NCBI GenBank assembly: GCA_963556145.1
Contig: OY744468.1
Location: 5,208,001 to 5,272,000, forward strand
From: Hygrocybe punicea
Lineage: Eukaryota > Basidiomycota > Agaricomycetes > Agaricales > Hygrophoraceae
Direction of reading: 5' to 3'
Length of the DNA: 64,000 bases
Made by a program: the position numbers and the translations under genes. Within the stretch, counting starts at the first letter, position 1, and every line of letters begins with the position of its first letter. Shown here piece after piece: positions 41,626 through 53,207 of this stretch. Below the pieces are notes generated by a model. It searched no databases, was not told where the DNA came from, and saw only the letters and a list, made by a program, of their open reading frames with translations.

Positions 41626-41939
41626 GTTATTGATGATAATTAAATTGCACTTTCCTTATCAAATAAATAAATGAATACCTTGTTGTAATTTTTAACAGGA
41701 GTAGGAGGTGTTATGATAATTAGAAGAATCATTGTTATCAAGAAGGACTTGGAACTGAGAATACATCTAACACAAAATATCAATATGTATTTGGGTGGTA
41801 CACGCACTATATTAGAGGGGTGCACGGACCATGTCAGTCAAGTGATCAAATGACAAATGTTCCAGGAATCATCACTTATTTTTGATCAAAATAGCATGTC
41901 ATTGATTATTTCTCTATATATTATTTTCGAAATAGTATT

Positions 41940-42560
41940 ATGAACAAATGTTTATATCTCAAATTGAAACTTCAACAGAATCTGTTCAGAAAACATGACT
42001 TCAAAGCTTACTTGAAATATGTCACCAAACAACCTCTATTAGCCAATGAATCAAATTTACTATTTTTCTTGGTTTTGTATCATATGTTAGCTTTTCAAAT
42101 GTTTGCTCACTACATTTACAATAAAACTTTAAAATTATTTGACATTGTCAAGTCTGAAAATATACCTGTCAATGCTAACATCCATATTGAATGTATTGGT
42201 GGAGGTAAAGCAAATATATTCTTATTTCATGAACTAATGCCTGCTTCAACCAATAATGATGCTAGTATAGATGCAGCTAAATATAAATTCCACTCTTACA
42301 TGCCAAAAAACAAAGCACTCTTACTGGTATCATCATCTGAAAAGTCATTTGTAATTGTAAACCATCTATTTGAACTGTTGATTCCAAAGTTGACTATTGC
42401 AAACTTGAAAGTGATTGCAGCTAGTCATAGCATTTTTATACACTCAAAAATAAATCATGCATCAATTCAGACTGCAATTCAGACTGCAATTCAGACTCAT
42501 GTGTGCTCTAACTGCCCAGAATTTGTATCTGTCTTTAAATGTATTAGTTGCAATTCATAA
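41940..42560 (+). CDS. Hypothetical 206-aa protein (right-arm copy)
   Basis: Identical frame to 24449-25069. ATG at 41940 is the first in frame after an AT-rich leader. The internal hydrophobic segment and the terminal CxxC pair (CSNC, CISC) are the only landmarks. The stop at 42558-42560 is followed at once, in another register, by the 57-bp repeat frame, so a programmed or mutational frameshift, or an intron, may join them. Function unknown. Confidence 0.4.
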   Translation: MNKCLYLKLKLQQNLFRKHDFKAYLKYVTKQPLLANESNLLFFLVLYHMLAFQMFAHYIYNKTLKLFDIVKSENIPVNANIHIECIGGGKANIFLFHELMPASTNNDASIDAAKYKFHSYMPKNKALLLVSSSEKSFVIVNHLFELLIPKLTIANLKVIAASHSIFIHSKINHASIQTAIQTAIQTHVCSNCPEFVSVFKCISCNS

Positions 42561-42584
42561 GAAAACCTTGAATATCAGAGCAGT

Positions 42585-42895
42585 CAATAAGTTTAAAGTC
42601 CAATATCCTGACAAACATGCAACACAACATCTGGCTGCTGTACAGAAATTTCATGATGAAAACCCTGACAAGCATGCCAAACAAAATCTGACAGCTATAC
42701 AAAATTTTCAGAGTGAAAATCCAGATAAGCATGTAAGGCAAAACCATGCAACTATGCAGAAATTTCATCTAGAACATTCTAAGAAGCATGCGATATAAAA
42801 CCTTGCAGCTGCACAAAAATTTCACCTGGAAAATCCTGAGAAGCATGCAATACAAAATGTTGCAGCTATTACAAAATTCAAAGTTGATCATCTGG
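42585..42895 (+). repeat. 57-bp coding-type repeat array (right arm)
   Basis: Successive 19-residue units read KFHDENPDKHAKQNLTAIQ, then NFQSENPDKHVRQNHATMQ and further variants, ending near TKFKVDHLD. A TAA at 42796-42798 breaks the array, which then continues in frame for two more units. Preservation of N-P-D/E-K-H at each unit shows that the array once encoded protein. Confidence 0.75.
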
Positions 42896-43430
42896 ACATG
42901 GATCAAGCCAACCAATGTTTCTGATAATGTTTTCAGTAGTATCAATTTGATTTACTTGTTCTGAGATTGAAAGAATGGAGAAATTAAATTTCTAAGAAGA
43001 CAAAACATGAAAAATGGATTAAAGTTCTACTCAAGGTAAAGTTAGTATTTCAGGAGATTTGATCTGCTAACAAATTGTAAGTGATTATTGGTGGACATGG
43101 TTAAAAAAGACTAACTAGAAAACGCTCCAAACGGCACATAGATTCCGAGAAGGCAAATGAGGAGAGCCATCAAAAAAAGAGCCGCAGACAAGGCACAGAG
43201 ATGTAATTACTATACACATGACTGGCAAAAATGGCTGTTGGATAGTAGTAGTTTGAATATAGCTATAAAATATGAAACTTATAAGTAAATTGAATGTTGA
43301 AGTATATGCTACTGGGTAAAAAATTGATAACAGTATTGTCATATGATATGAATATAAATAGGTGAATAAAAGAAAAGTATTGAATTGACAGCATAAGAAT
43401 TGGGAGGGTATATGTATATGTATATATATG

Positions 43431-43669
43431 TCCCGAGAATATCAGCCTGGACTATTCCAGCTGGGTCAGGATATATCCCAAGATTGTCAGCCTGGACCAT
43501 GTTAGTTAGCTCAGAATATATCCTGATAGTATTAGTCTGGACCATCCCAGTTGGCTAAGGATATATTCTGAGCACATTAGCCTAAACCATCCCAGCTGGG
43601 CCAGAATATATCCTGAGAATACCAGCCTAGACTATCCTAGTTAGCTCAGGATATATCTCAGTCTGATTC
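43431..43669. repeat. 45-bp tandem repeat (right arm)
   Basis: Mirror of 23340-23578. Confidence 0.85.
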
Positions 43670-44131
43670 AGCTATCCTCAAGTCAGTTGGATGTTCTAAT
43701 TTTCAGGCATATCAAGTTATAAGTTCCTTTAAGACTCATTGTTTATCAGACCTGGTTCAATGAGGGTTCATAATTAATTAATTCATTGATTAATAAAGTT
43801 GATCGCATGTAGGGAACTTCTTTTTTTATACAAGAGATATTATTCTACTTGATGTTCTAGAAAATCACATGTGATCCTGGCCATGTTTGGACATGCTTAC
43901 ATAAGCATCCAAATATAGGTTGTCTCAGAAAAGACAAATTACCTATTAATTATATTCAAAATATGTATACTAGCTTCAATTCTTATCGGTTTCAGCTGAA
44001 AATTGAACTGCTGACTAATATAACCATTTCGGGTGAGGTGTGATAGTCACATGTGACTGCTCTAACTATATGAGATAATTTCTCATATTATATATCAAAC
44101 TTTATATTAATCGTAGCAGTGACAGTCACAT

Positions 44132-44833
44132 GTGATGAGTCTAACTATATAAGGTAATTTTACATCATATGTGTTAAATTTTATACTGATCATGATAGTG
44201 TTCATTCCATGTAACAAATATAATTATAAGTTCTTTTAATTTATCAAAAGACCTATTCTTTATCAGACCTAGTTACAAGTTCTTTTAATTTATTAAAAGA
44301 CTTGTTTTTTATCAGACCTGGTTTAGTAAGGGTTCGTAATTAATTGATGTTTGTGCATCACCTATAGACAAAATCTTTTTGGGCAAGAGATATGATTCTA
44401 ATTCTGATACTGGAAACTAAAATACCAATGGGGCCATGTGTAGACAAGCTTACTAGTAACAGTCATATGTGACCAGTCTAACCATATAAGGTAAATTTAT
44501 ACCATATATACTAAATTTTGAGTTGATCATAGGATTAATAGTCATATGTGACCACTTTTACTATACATAGAAATATCAGCCATATAAGTAGAAATAGGCT
44601 AAGTTTAGATGATGTACTGATATTTTTAGTTAAAACATGAATTGATATTGATATATAGATATATTATCTTACATGCTAAATGTATATTTCAAGTAAAATC
44701 ACTTATTGATATTCATAACAATCATACAAATAACAATTCAATAAAAGAAAAAAGACTTTGTTCATGCCATATACAATATTGACCACTTAACAAGTACAGC
44801 TGACTTTATATTCTCATCTGTTGTACAGCATTT
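44132..44833. repeat. Diverged duplicate of the arm's outer region
   Basis: Repeats the order of blocks found at 43690-44131: GTTC(C/T)TTTAA..AGACC, TTTATCAGACCTGGTT, AGGGTTCRTAATTAATT, CAAGAGATAT and GTCA(C/T)ATGTGA..TCTAAC(T/C)ATAT. The TCACATGTGA module alone recurs at about 44044, 44122 and 44462. Confidence 0.65.
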
Positions 44834-45211
44834 TGTAATACGATAGAATAAGCCGAAGGTTTTACTTCACAAGACAGTTTAGAGAAAAGGGCTTAGATTC
44901 TGAAGACAGTCAATCTTAGAATAAGAGAAAGTGATTGAGTAGCAAGTGATACGAAATTTAAAGTCTACAGTACAAGCTGCAAGTAGACTACTTATATAGT
45001 CCAAGAGAGTGGCTATGTTATGAGAAAAGGGATAGGGGCTATGCGCCGTAGCATATGGTGATAAGGGATAACATACAGCATTTGTCGTATGATACGACTA
45101 AGCGGAGAGAAAAGGCAATGCATATGTGAAAGGAATAACTAAAGATAGCGGAAGAGGAGAGGGAAAGGAAAAAGGAAAAAGTAAGCACGTCTTAGCTAAG
45201 AAATCATAACA
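44834..45211 (+). repeat. Solo LTR, 378 bp, third copy
   Basis: TGTAATACGATAG...AAATCATAACA, clearly related to the 399-bp LTRs in the arms but with many substitutions. Flanks CATTT and CATTC resemble a 5-bp duplication. Confidence 0.75.
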
Positions 45212-46584
45212 CATTCAAGGTCATGGAGAAGTAGGGTTGAGCAAATATAAGTCAATTGTTATCATACTGTTTAGAGGGCAGTTGTGTTTGGCAGTTGATC
45301 TGTTGTTCCTGAATATTTTGAGAATATTGCGTGATGATGCACAGAAGAGATGATAGTAAGAGAGAAGGTTAATGAAGACTCAAGATGCTCTATGTAGTTT
45401 TATTTTATGCTAATTTATATGTTGTGGAGGTGGAAGGTAGACTTATAAAATAATATGCAATATGCAACACATGCTATGTATCTTATGTTATATGTAATAT
45501 GCTTTGAGCAATTTAATGTTGCTGTTTACTTCATCATGGAAGTGAGGAGGGGAAAAAAAGAACTCGTTCATACTATGCACAGCACTGGCCTACTAAACAA
45601 GTAAGTAGGTAATATCTTGCTGAATGCCCTGAGAATGGAGGGATTATGCAGTGATCAAGGGACTCCAGAGTCTATCTTATCTTATCTTCTTTCATGTATG
45701 TTATTGTTCTCTTCTCTTTATTCATTATTCTATTTTATCTCCCTTACTCTGGACTTTTATTTGTCTCTTCCTTTTTGTTTTCTTGTCATTGTATGTAGCA
45801 ACCTTTTGTTTCTTTTATCTTCCTCTGAACTCCGGTACTTCTTCCAGAGTTCCTATTATTTCTTTCTTATCAAGGACATTACAATTAGTTTACTGGTATA
45901 TAAACTAAAACTACTATGTCCTGTATCTCTGTTCTGAAAATCAACTAGAGTACCCTCTGTCTTCAACTTAAGGCTTGGCCTTAAGCTCACTATCTCCATC
46001 CTTAGTCAGACTAACTCTACACTGCTTCGTGCTTAATCAGTATTGCTTAAGGAAGTAGTTAACCTACTTTAAGAGTTTGCATCTCCATTCCTCTGATGAA
46101 CTCCACTCCATCCATCTAGAGTTGTCTGCATGACTCTAACAGAAACTAAGCTAAAAACAATTAACTGCAGTCCCAACAGTCCAGTCTGACTGAAATACCC
46201 ATATTTGGATTAACTGTTCCTAGTAACTGAAAGTAACCTTTTAAAACACATAACAAGTATTTGGACCATACTTGAATCTAAAATGCATGAAGTTTGAACT
46301 GAATTTCTAAGATTACAATCTCACGTTCAACAATCAATAGTTATGCTTAACACTTTTCTCATGCTTAAACACTCATTACTCATGTTCAACAAATTGATAA
46401 TTATGCTCACACATTCATTACTCATAAAGAACATGAATACTCAATGTACTCAATCCTTACAACCATTCAAGTATTCATCTAATGAAAAGGCATCTGATGA
46501 CCACACGAGGTAAAGCAAAACTCCTTTTTCATAAATCTAATGCTAGTTTGTCAATATCTTAGGATGACTGTCATTGGGGCCTAT
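45212..46584. other. No gene recognised
   Basis: Pyrimidine-rich frames at 45617-45937 lack motifs. Short direct repeats ATTACTCATGTTCAAC / ATTACTCATAAAGAAC occur near 46370-46440. Confidence 0.4.
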
Positions 46585-47480
46585 CTACAGGGAACATTTG
46601 GTAAGGACCTTATAAACAGAACTAACATGAATGAAATATATATCAGAAAAGGCCCTTATCTCCTCTCCCAATGGCCAAAAGGCTGAGTCAAGTCCCAAGG
46701 CAAAGCTAGCCCAAATCCAGACCCTGTAATCCATAGCTGCCTCCCTCCTCATCACACCACAGCAAAGCACTCAATGGTGATTGTCACTCACTTAATTATC
46801 CACTCATCACAAACAGAATATTTTCAATTTCGAGTTTGACAATTGCACCACTGTGCTACTCTGCAACACAGTGATGAATGACAAATCACTCATGTCCTCA
46901 TGTATGATGCACTCCATAGTAATAGGTACTTTATCAATACTGTATCAGCAAATGCTGCACCTAGCAAGTGCACAATCTAAGTCATATATACTCAGCACTC
47001 ACCTAAGCCCTTGAATAATCCAGCCATGAAAGTATGGATCTAGTGTCCAAATTGTTGTGCCTTTCTGATATTACTGAGTTATCTGAGTCAAGTGATGAAT
47101 CAGAAGATGGCCTCATACAAAAACCTACTGGTCAGGTTGGTTAGCCAAACTAAGGTGGATACAATCTTGAGAATGTCATGAATTGGCCACAGAAATCCCA
47201 GCCTACTCAGCCACATCTTCAGTAGTTACAGCATTTCTGTAGTGCCCAGCATGATTGGGAAAAATGACAAGCTGGAAATATACAAGAAGCTAATCCTGAG
47301 TCAAGGAAATCAGATGATCTTGGATCTTTCTGACAAGTTCATCAAACACAGTAGGCAGAACATAGACTTTGCAGTGATTGCGGTGTTCAGTAGCCCATTC
47401 AACAAGAAGCTGAATTTGAGAGCCTTAAGGAATTTGGAAGTCTATAGTAGAGTCAGAATCAGAATTAGAATCAGCATCAG

Positions 47481-48763
47481 TACACTGTCCGAGGGCAGGG
47501 CCAGGGCCAAGTCAGTAAACAGCTGGCCCTGAGGGTCAGCCCTGGCCTGGCCCTCTTAGATGTCAGGGCTATAAATTTACCCTAGTAATTTGGTCTACAT
47601 TTACTTTTTTTTTTACAATGATGTAGACATTAAATTATACCATGCATGCTTTGACATTTCCCAAAGCAGGAGGCTAATATAGATATTTCTCATAGTCATA
47701 GATCCTTTTAGCCTTTTATCTTTGAGACCCCTGCAAGGTTTTAACTCCACATCTCATAAGTAAATAGAGCTAAATCATACCTTTTGAGATCACCTGTAGC
47801 TTCTCATGTCTGAGAACAAGCTAGCACTACAGCAGTAGCCATAACAGCATAAAATGCTACCAAAATGGCTCATAACTATTTAGCTATGCTGTAACAATAT
47901 GTCTGTCTGTAGAAGGAGATTGTGAATAAATGTGTTGGAGATTTTGATTTTAATCATGAGGACTATGTAGGTTAGAATATTGTTAATGGAGAGAAGTATG
48001 GACAAATTCTTGAGATAGTCATTGGGCCAGGGCCGATGTAGAGGCTCCGGGCCGTCTGGACCCGAATCCTCTTCATATCCCACATCGTCCCCGTCCATTC
48101 CCATTCATGTATCGTCGATTCCGCCCGATTCTGGTCGTTTCCATCGATTCCGCTCCGGATTCCGCCTCCGGATTCGTTCCTACATGCACTGAAATGTCTC
48201 TAACGACCCGGAATCAGTACGTTTATAGTCATATATCATGTATCTACGTTTCCCGTCTCCTAGTACATAGCATTCCTCCACTCCACTCCTCTCCTATCAG
48301 TTACAGCCTTCGGTTGTAGTACATAGTTACTACAGCACAGGATCTCTCCCAGTAGTATAAAAGATGTACTCTTATACTACAACCATATAGAAAATACAGG
48401 TTATCGCTCCCCTTCAGTTCTATTTCTTAGTCCTCGCTTCGTATCGTCTCCATATTAGTCTTCGTACTCCACTCCCTTCACTTCCCCTCTGATCCGGAAC
48501 CCCGGATTCGGGTTGGATTGACTAGACTACATAGACACTAAACTCCTCTGATCACTTCTTAGCTGATCACCACTTTCCGTAGATTCCCATTCGGGTCTAC
48601 AACCGAACTCACCGTCACACCGACCCTGACCCGGCCCTGACCCAGCCCTATTGACCCGGGGCCAAGCAGGGCCAGCCTGAGATGGCCTGGCCCTAGAGGG
48701 TCAGGGTCAGGGTCAGTCAAAAACAGGCTGGCCCTGGCCCGGCCCGGCCCCTGGACAGTGTAA
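47481..48763. mobile_element. hAT-like non-autonomous element C, 1283 bp
   Basis: Ends TACACTGTCC...GGACAGTGTA with a perfect 8-bp duplication AGCATCAG at 47473-47480 and 48764-48771. Subterminal regions are rich in GGCC/GGGTCAG motifs. The TIR differs from A/B. It contains the 425-bp LTR-like insert at 48195-48619. No transposase frame. Confidence 0.9.
48195..48619 (+). repeat. LTR-like sequence nested in element C
   Basis: TGTCTCTAACGACC...CACCGTCACA with a TATAAAAG box near 48356-48363; matches 18764-19171 in reverse orientation. No target duplication is visible (TGAAA left, CCGAC right), so the ends are provisional. Confidence 0.6.
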
Positions 48764-49214
48764 GCATCAGACAATATATCATCCAGCATCAATCCTATGA
48801 GGTGATGGTATCTGGCTAAGATCAGGTTATTTGTTTGTGCTGCTCTGATAGCATTTATCAGCTGTTGGTATTGAGAAACCTAACACATTACAAAAGAGTC
48901 TAGATTAATTAAGCGAAAAGAACCCTGTATTTATAAGCAAAATGTAGACTATTAAAAATAGTAATATTATCTTAAACATAGCCAAAGGACAGTATGGAGA
49001 TGGATATAGAGCATCCCTGCAAATTTGGAGGCAGCCAGGCAATCCCAAGATGAAGATTCTGGGATGATCAGGAAGGACATATTAGACATGAAGGTTTGCT
49101 GTGTTCATACTATATATAGAAATAACTACATATTTATTATTCACTAGCTGCCTTGAGAACCATTATTGCGTCAACCCCACTCACTGATATAACATACTAG
49201 GGTGTTCACACTCA

Positions 49215-49440
49215 TTTTCCATCTCACATTATGAGTCCCTATAAGAGAATTGTTCTATATGGTGGATTTTTCAACTCAGGGTCACACTTTAATTTGCCAA
49301 GCTGTGAGAACAAATTTGAAGCACTGGGAATAATTATGATGTGACTGCTGACTTTGTAACTGTGAGAATTTGTTGTCCCAATCAACAAGAACAATAAGGC
49401 AGCTGGATCACAGCTGCTAATTTGGGAATGGGCAGTGTTA
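49215..49440 (+). repeat. Dispersed repeat, copy 2
   Basis: Matches the reverse complement of 17085-17395; see that entry. Confidence 0.6.
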
Positions 49441-49779
49441 TAACATGTTGTTATTACTATTGCCATCAGCAAAATGCTTGACAGCTTTATCTTAATAATA
49501 AAAGGCACTTATAGTGTAATGTGCACCATATAAAGTATACATGAGTTGGATGTGATACAGGTATGTTTACTGTGTACATTGCAATTGAATTAGGTGTTGA
49601 GCCATTGAAGACTTATTGAACAAGATGGTTTAACAGTGTTCAGTGATGTGTTAAACAAGTGTGCCAGCTTTATTCTGAGGAATTGCTACTATAATAAACA
49701 TTGGACAAAACTATATCTGAATTTTGTGTGCACTAGCTGCATATATTTGCTATGAGCATTAATCCATTGTTCTCATGAC

Positions 49780-50555
49780 TCAGTCCTATTGTTCTCACTT
49801 TCCCATTGTTCTCAGTCCCCCATTGTTCTCCAACAGTATAAATAGGGCCCCCAAATTCCAGTAGTCAGTAGGATTTCCCCCTCACCACTCAGTAGTCACT
49901 CTTAGTTGGGTTCACACAGTGTGATTCCTCATTCTCTTAGTACTAGTAGTTACTCATTGTAGTAGCTAGTGCTTGCAATCCAGTCTAGTTCACTCTTATT
50001 CTATCATTCTCTGAGTTCCCCTTGTCATCAAGGAGAATTCACCCAGTTCACTCAGTCCAATCAATTCATTAGTCAGCATTAGTCAGCTAGATACACTTCT
50101 AAGGTTAAGGTTTCATCCTAAACAAAACAGAGTATTCCAAAGGTATTAAAGATATCCCTGAACTAGTAGCCAATGTGCGTTTGAAGCTTCGGATTTAAGT
50201 CAGATACTATAATACCCAGAGATACTCTTGATTGAATAGGCCCTGTAGCCAAAACTGTCCATATTCAACTGGTGAATATTGTTATCAGTATTCATTAGTT
50301 CATATTTTTATATTCCAGTAGTGAATATTAGTATTTTCAGTACATCACACACCCAATTGCTATTCATACCTACTCAAAGTCTCAATTCTTAATTGAAGAG
50401 ACCTCACTATTACATTCTATTGATTCATATAGTACATATACCCACAAACCCCTTCCTGATAGGTTATTTAGATATTAAAAACCCACAAACAACAAGAGGG
50501 TACCTGAACAAAGTCAACTCCAGTAATTCTTGGTGAAACAAACATTCACATAACA
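49780..50555 (+). repeat. Gypsy LTR-like sequence related to the giant element
   Basis: Contains a TATA box (AGTATAAATAGGG near 49838) preceded by repeated CCATTGTTCTC, and downstream a 30-bp block (50163-50192) identical to the complement of 673-702 in the giant LTR, preceded by AAAGATATCCC as in that LTR. The right end is placed at CATAACA (50555), where the gag reading of the neighbouring remnant begins; the left end is not defined. Confidence 0.55.
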
Positions 50556-51487
50556 CCGGCCTGCAAACAAATTCCCCCTGCCTCCCATATTACTGACAAA
50601 CGGGTCGAATGGATTCCCCCAGGTGGGGTGTGTCCGGTAATGCTGGGTGATGGTGTGTTGTTGTGGGGGGTTAGTCGTGTGATGGATGTGAGTGTTGGTG
50701 AGGGTTTCACATAGGGCCTTTGTTGGGGATGCTGTGATTCGTGCCAGGTGGGCAGTCTCCTCGTCTTTCTCATATTTCGCTACTGTTTCTTGCAGGTGGA
50801 TGACATCAATACCATGCATGGTGTCGGCGAGTTCTTCATACGTAGCACGAGGTTTGTGTCTGATAAGGTCGCGGACCAGTGCTGGTAGGGAGTCGAACAC
50901 GTCTTGTAATAGGAGGCCATTTGTGTCGTCAGCGTCTTTTGCCTTGGGGAGCAGTCCATTGGCCCATTTGATGTGGGTCCAGACCTCTTTGGATCCTGTC
51001 ATCTCGGTTTTCGTGCCGAGGGTTTTGATGGCAAGGGTCCATTCCTTGAGTTCTCGGATGTGTTCGGCCTTGGATGGTTTGGGAATGGTGTTCTTTGGCC
51101 ACTGTTTCTCAAATGCCTCGACCAACTTATCCCAGTTGCCTTTGACGTCGTCGGCTAGGCCATCTAGCCATTGGTCGGCGGTGCCGCCGAAGTCTAGGTT
51201 GTTCCGGAAGCAGTCGACCTTTTTCTTGTCTGTCGTGTACTCTTTGTCTTCAATTTTGATGTTGATCTTGCATAGGAATTGGCCGGAGGTTGTTTTCTCG
51301 TCAGGGCCGCCGTCGCAGTGTAGGGAGCTGGACTCGCCCATTCTGGTTCTAGGTGCGGCTGGTTGGGGAGCGGCTGGTGATGTTGGTGGTGTGGTCGGCT
51401 GTGGGTTCTCGGACTCAGTTGATGGTGTTGTGATGGAGGAGATGGATGATGTTGATGATGTTGATGGTGAACTCGAGTATTTACCAC
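50556..51487 (-). pseudogene. gag: Ty3/gypsy Gag remnant
   Basis: In minus sense a frame reads FGGTADQWLDGLADDVKG, NWDKLVEAFEKQWPKN, KPSKAEHIRELKEW, HIKWANGLLPKAK and DLIRHKPRATYEELADT, a retrotransposon Gag capsid pattern common in agaricomycete gypsy elements, ending with GGRGNLFAG. The N-terminal Ser/Thr/Pro-rich lead (MVNTR near 51487) is in another register, so there is a 1-nt indel near 51470. No protease, zinc knuckle or Pol follows: the LTR-like sequence starts directly after. A TGGACCCGAG primer-site-like stretch lies near 51495-51504. The element was different from the giant one. Confidence 0.75.
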
Positions 51488-51511
51488 TTTTGTCTCGGGT
51501 CCATAAGGTGA

Positions 51512-53207
51512 TTGTACGTTTGGGTGGTGTATTACATGGGTGACTTGACGACGCTGTTTTGTGGTACTGGAGTTGGTGTAGTGTATAGCTGTTCTCGGTA
51601 TGCAGTTCTCAGTTCTCAGTTTTGGTGCTGGTGCTCGGTGCTCGGGTCGTGGTGCTCGGTGCTCAGTTCTGCGTGGAGGTTTCAGATGGTGTGGGTGTTG
51701 AAGTTTGCTCTCATCACCACGTTGTGGAGGGACAGAGGCTGCTCAAGGACTCAAAGGAAATCGAGTGATGGTAGTGATGATAATCGCTACAACACGAGGT
51801 CTGTGCTACTAAAGGAACTGAACCGTGGGAATCCTAATCACGTGACTTCCCAGGCACATCTACTACAACACAAACATCAATTCGGCGGCAACCCAGTACC
51901 AACCATCCACCACCCTGGTGTTTGCCCAAACAACCCCATCCGCCTACACATTTGTGTCGGTGCAGACAGAAGAGCCACAACCACACCTACATGCGCCAGA
52001 ATCGATGGCAGCTACAACAGACAGCGCTGTGCCACCAAAAAGCACAATGACAAGGCACCTGCAAGTCCCCATGCATCTACCCTCATCAAAAGCAACTACA
52101 CCCGCAACTGAATGTGCCACGTCATTGTCAAGCACCTAAACGGATACAACCCCATGTGAAAACGCGTCCCAATGGCCCCACCCTCCCAAGAACCACCGCC
52201 CACGCTGAAAAACGCATCTGAATGTGTCCCAAGCCCCAGTCCCACCCCATCCGCGTACCTCACGAACCCACACATCAGACCCATGGTACATCATGATGCT
52301 GCCATCCAGATGCCACAATTGTGAATGCCAAGGCCAGACGCCGTAGAGACACCAACCATCATGTCAGCAAGGCTCAGGGAGACAAGGAATATGAACATGA
52401 ATATAGGGAACGATGTACCAACAGAGGATGAGATGACAACAAAGAAAATGACGACAAGGACAGAGGAGATGAGTGAGGAGGTACCCGAGACCACAACCAA
52501 CAAGAATATGTGACAATGAGATAAGACGGCCCAACGGGAGGTTGTGAATGGCCCCATTCGCACATCCAGCCCCACGCCTACATCCATGCCCATACCCACA
52601 TTACCACCCACGTGGCTTGACTGGGCTGAAGAAGCTGCGTCCATCCCCATATACCCCACTATTTCAACATGAGACCCATGCGATCTTTCGGCCCTCCGTT
52701 CCAACTCACCATGACCATTCACCACTTTACAGGTTGACCACGACTACAGACCCACCCTCGACATGTTTTCATTGCCCCCACAGGCCCCATCATGAAATGA
52801 AGCCACCCAGCCAGCATTGTGCCCAGATGGCCAATCATCACCAAGCCCCTTGCCACAGCCATTTCAACCCCACATCATTCCGAGCACCTTGACTGGGATT
52901 GTGATCCCCGACTCTCTGATTTGAGCAGAGCGCTTCAGGCCCTGGGATGGATCAGGCCAGTTTAGCATCATTTTTGTTTTTGTTTTTGTTTTTGCCCTGT
53001 CCTTGGTTCTGCTTTCAGTGCTTTTTTTTTCTTTTCATGTGGCAACTTGGACGTCGCTTTGTTTTGAGGGGGGCAGATGCGGTAGTGGGTCACATGACTG
53101 TTGGACTACTTAGTTTAGACATGTAGTAGATAGACCATCATCACTATCCAGATCCCCGCTTGCCAGAGCCTCACGATAGCTCTAGGACTCCCTTAGCCTA
53201 CTACAAC
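51512..53207. other. Unassigned, C-rich with simple repeats
   Basis: The first 200-300 bp (GGTGCTCGGTGCTC, CAGTTCTCAGTTCTC repeats) may be the 5' LTR of the gag remnant, but its outer end is not found. The rest has no motif-bearing frame. A (GTTTTT) repeat lies at 52974-52998. Confidence 0.4.

Larger units (their letters stand above)
40852..44131 (+). repeat. 3.3-kb inverted-repeat arm, right copy
   Basis: Mirror of 22878-26175, 14.7 kb away, practically identical except at its outermost 100 bp and an 18-bp unit missing near the inner end. No matching target duplication is seen at its edges. Its outer end falls within an about 80-bp repeat that continues at 44122-44200. Confidence 0.95.
46585..48900 (-). 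pseudogene. HARBI1/PIF-type transposase relic, split by a hAT-like element
   Basis: In minus sense the reading starts near 48900 with QYQQLINAIRAAQTNNL, reaches LMLDDILSDA at the edge of element C, and resumes beyond it (47472) with DSDSNSDSDSTIDFQIP. After a stop it continues, in pieces, as LLVEWATEHRNHCKVYVLPTV, FDELVRKIQDHLIS, AGHYRNAVTTEDVAE and AGISVANS, then MDYRVWIWA near 46730. That order (a VFDxLVxxIQDHP-like block, AGHYxNAxxxEDVAxWAGVSVG, then DYGxGxxGSxHD) is the N-terminal to mid part of fungal Harbinger-type DDE nucleases. Many stops show it is dead. Removing element C with one target copy restores local continuity. Confidence 0.7.

Noticed and set aside
22878..44131. A Starship-type or other giant transposon bounded by the arms
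   Set aside because: No tyrosine recombinase or cargo genes, no target duplication at the arm ends, and the arm ends lie in local repeats.
45617..45937. 106-codon plus frame that looks like membrane protein
   Set aside because: Produced by a pyrimidine-rich tract; the overlapping frame in another register looks equally hydrophobic.
50692..51543. 283-codon plus frame
   Set aside because: It is the antisense shadow of the Gag remnant, which has clear capsid signatures on the minus strand.
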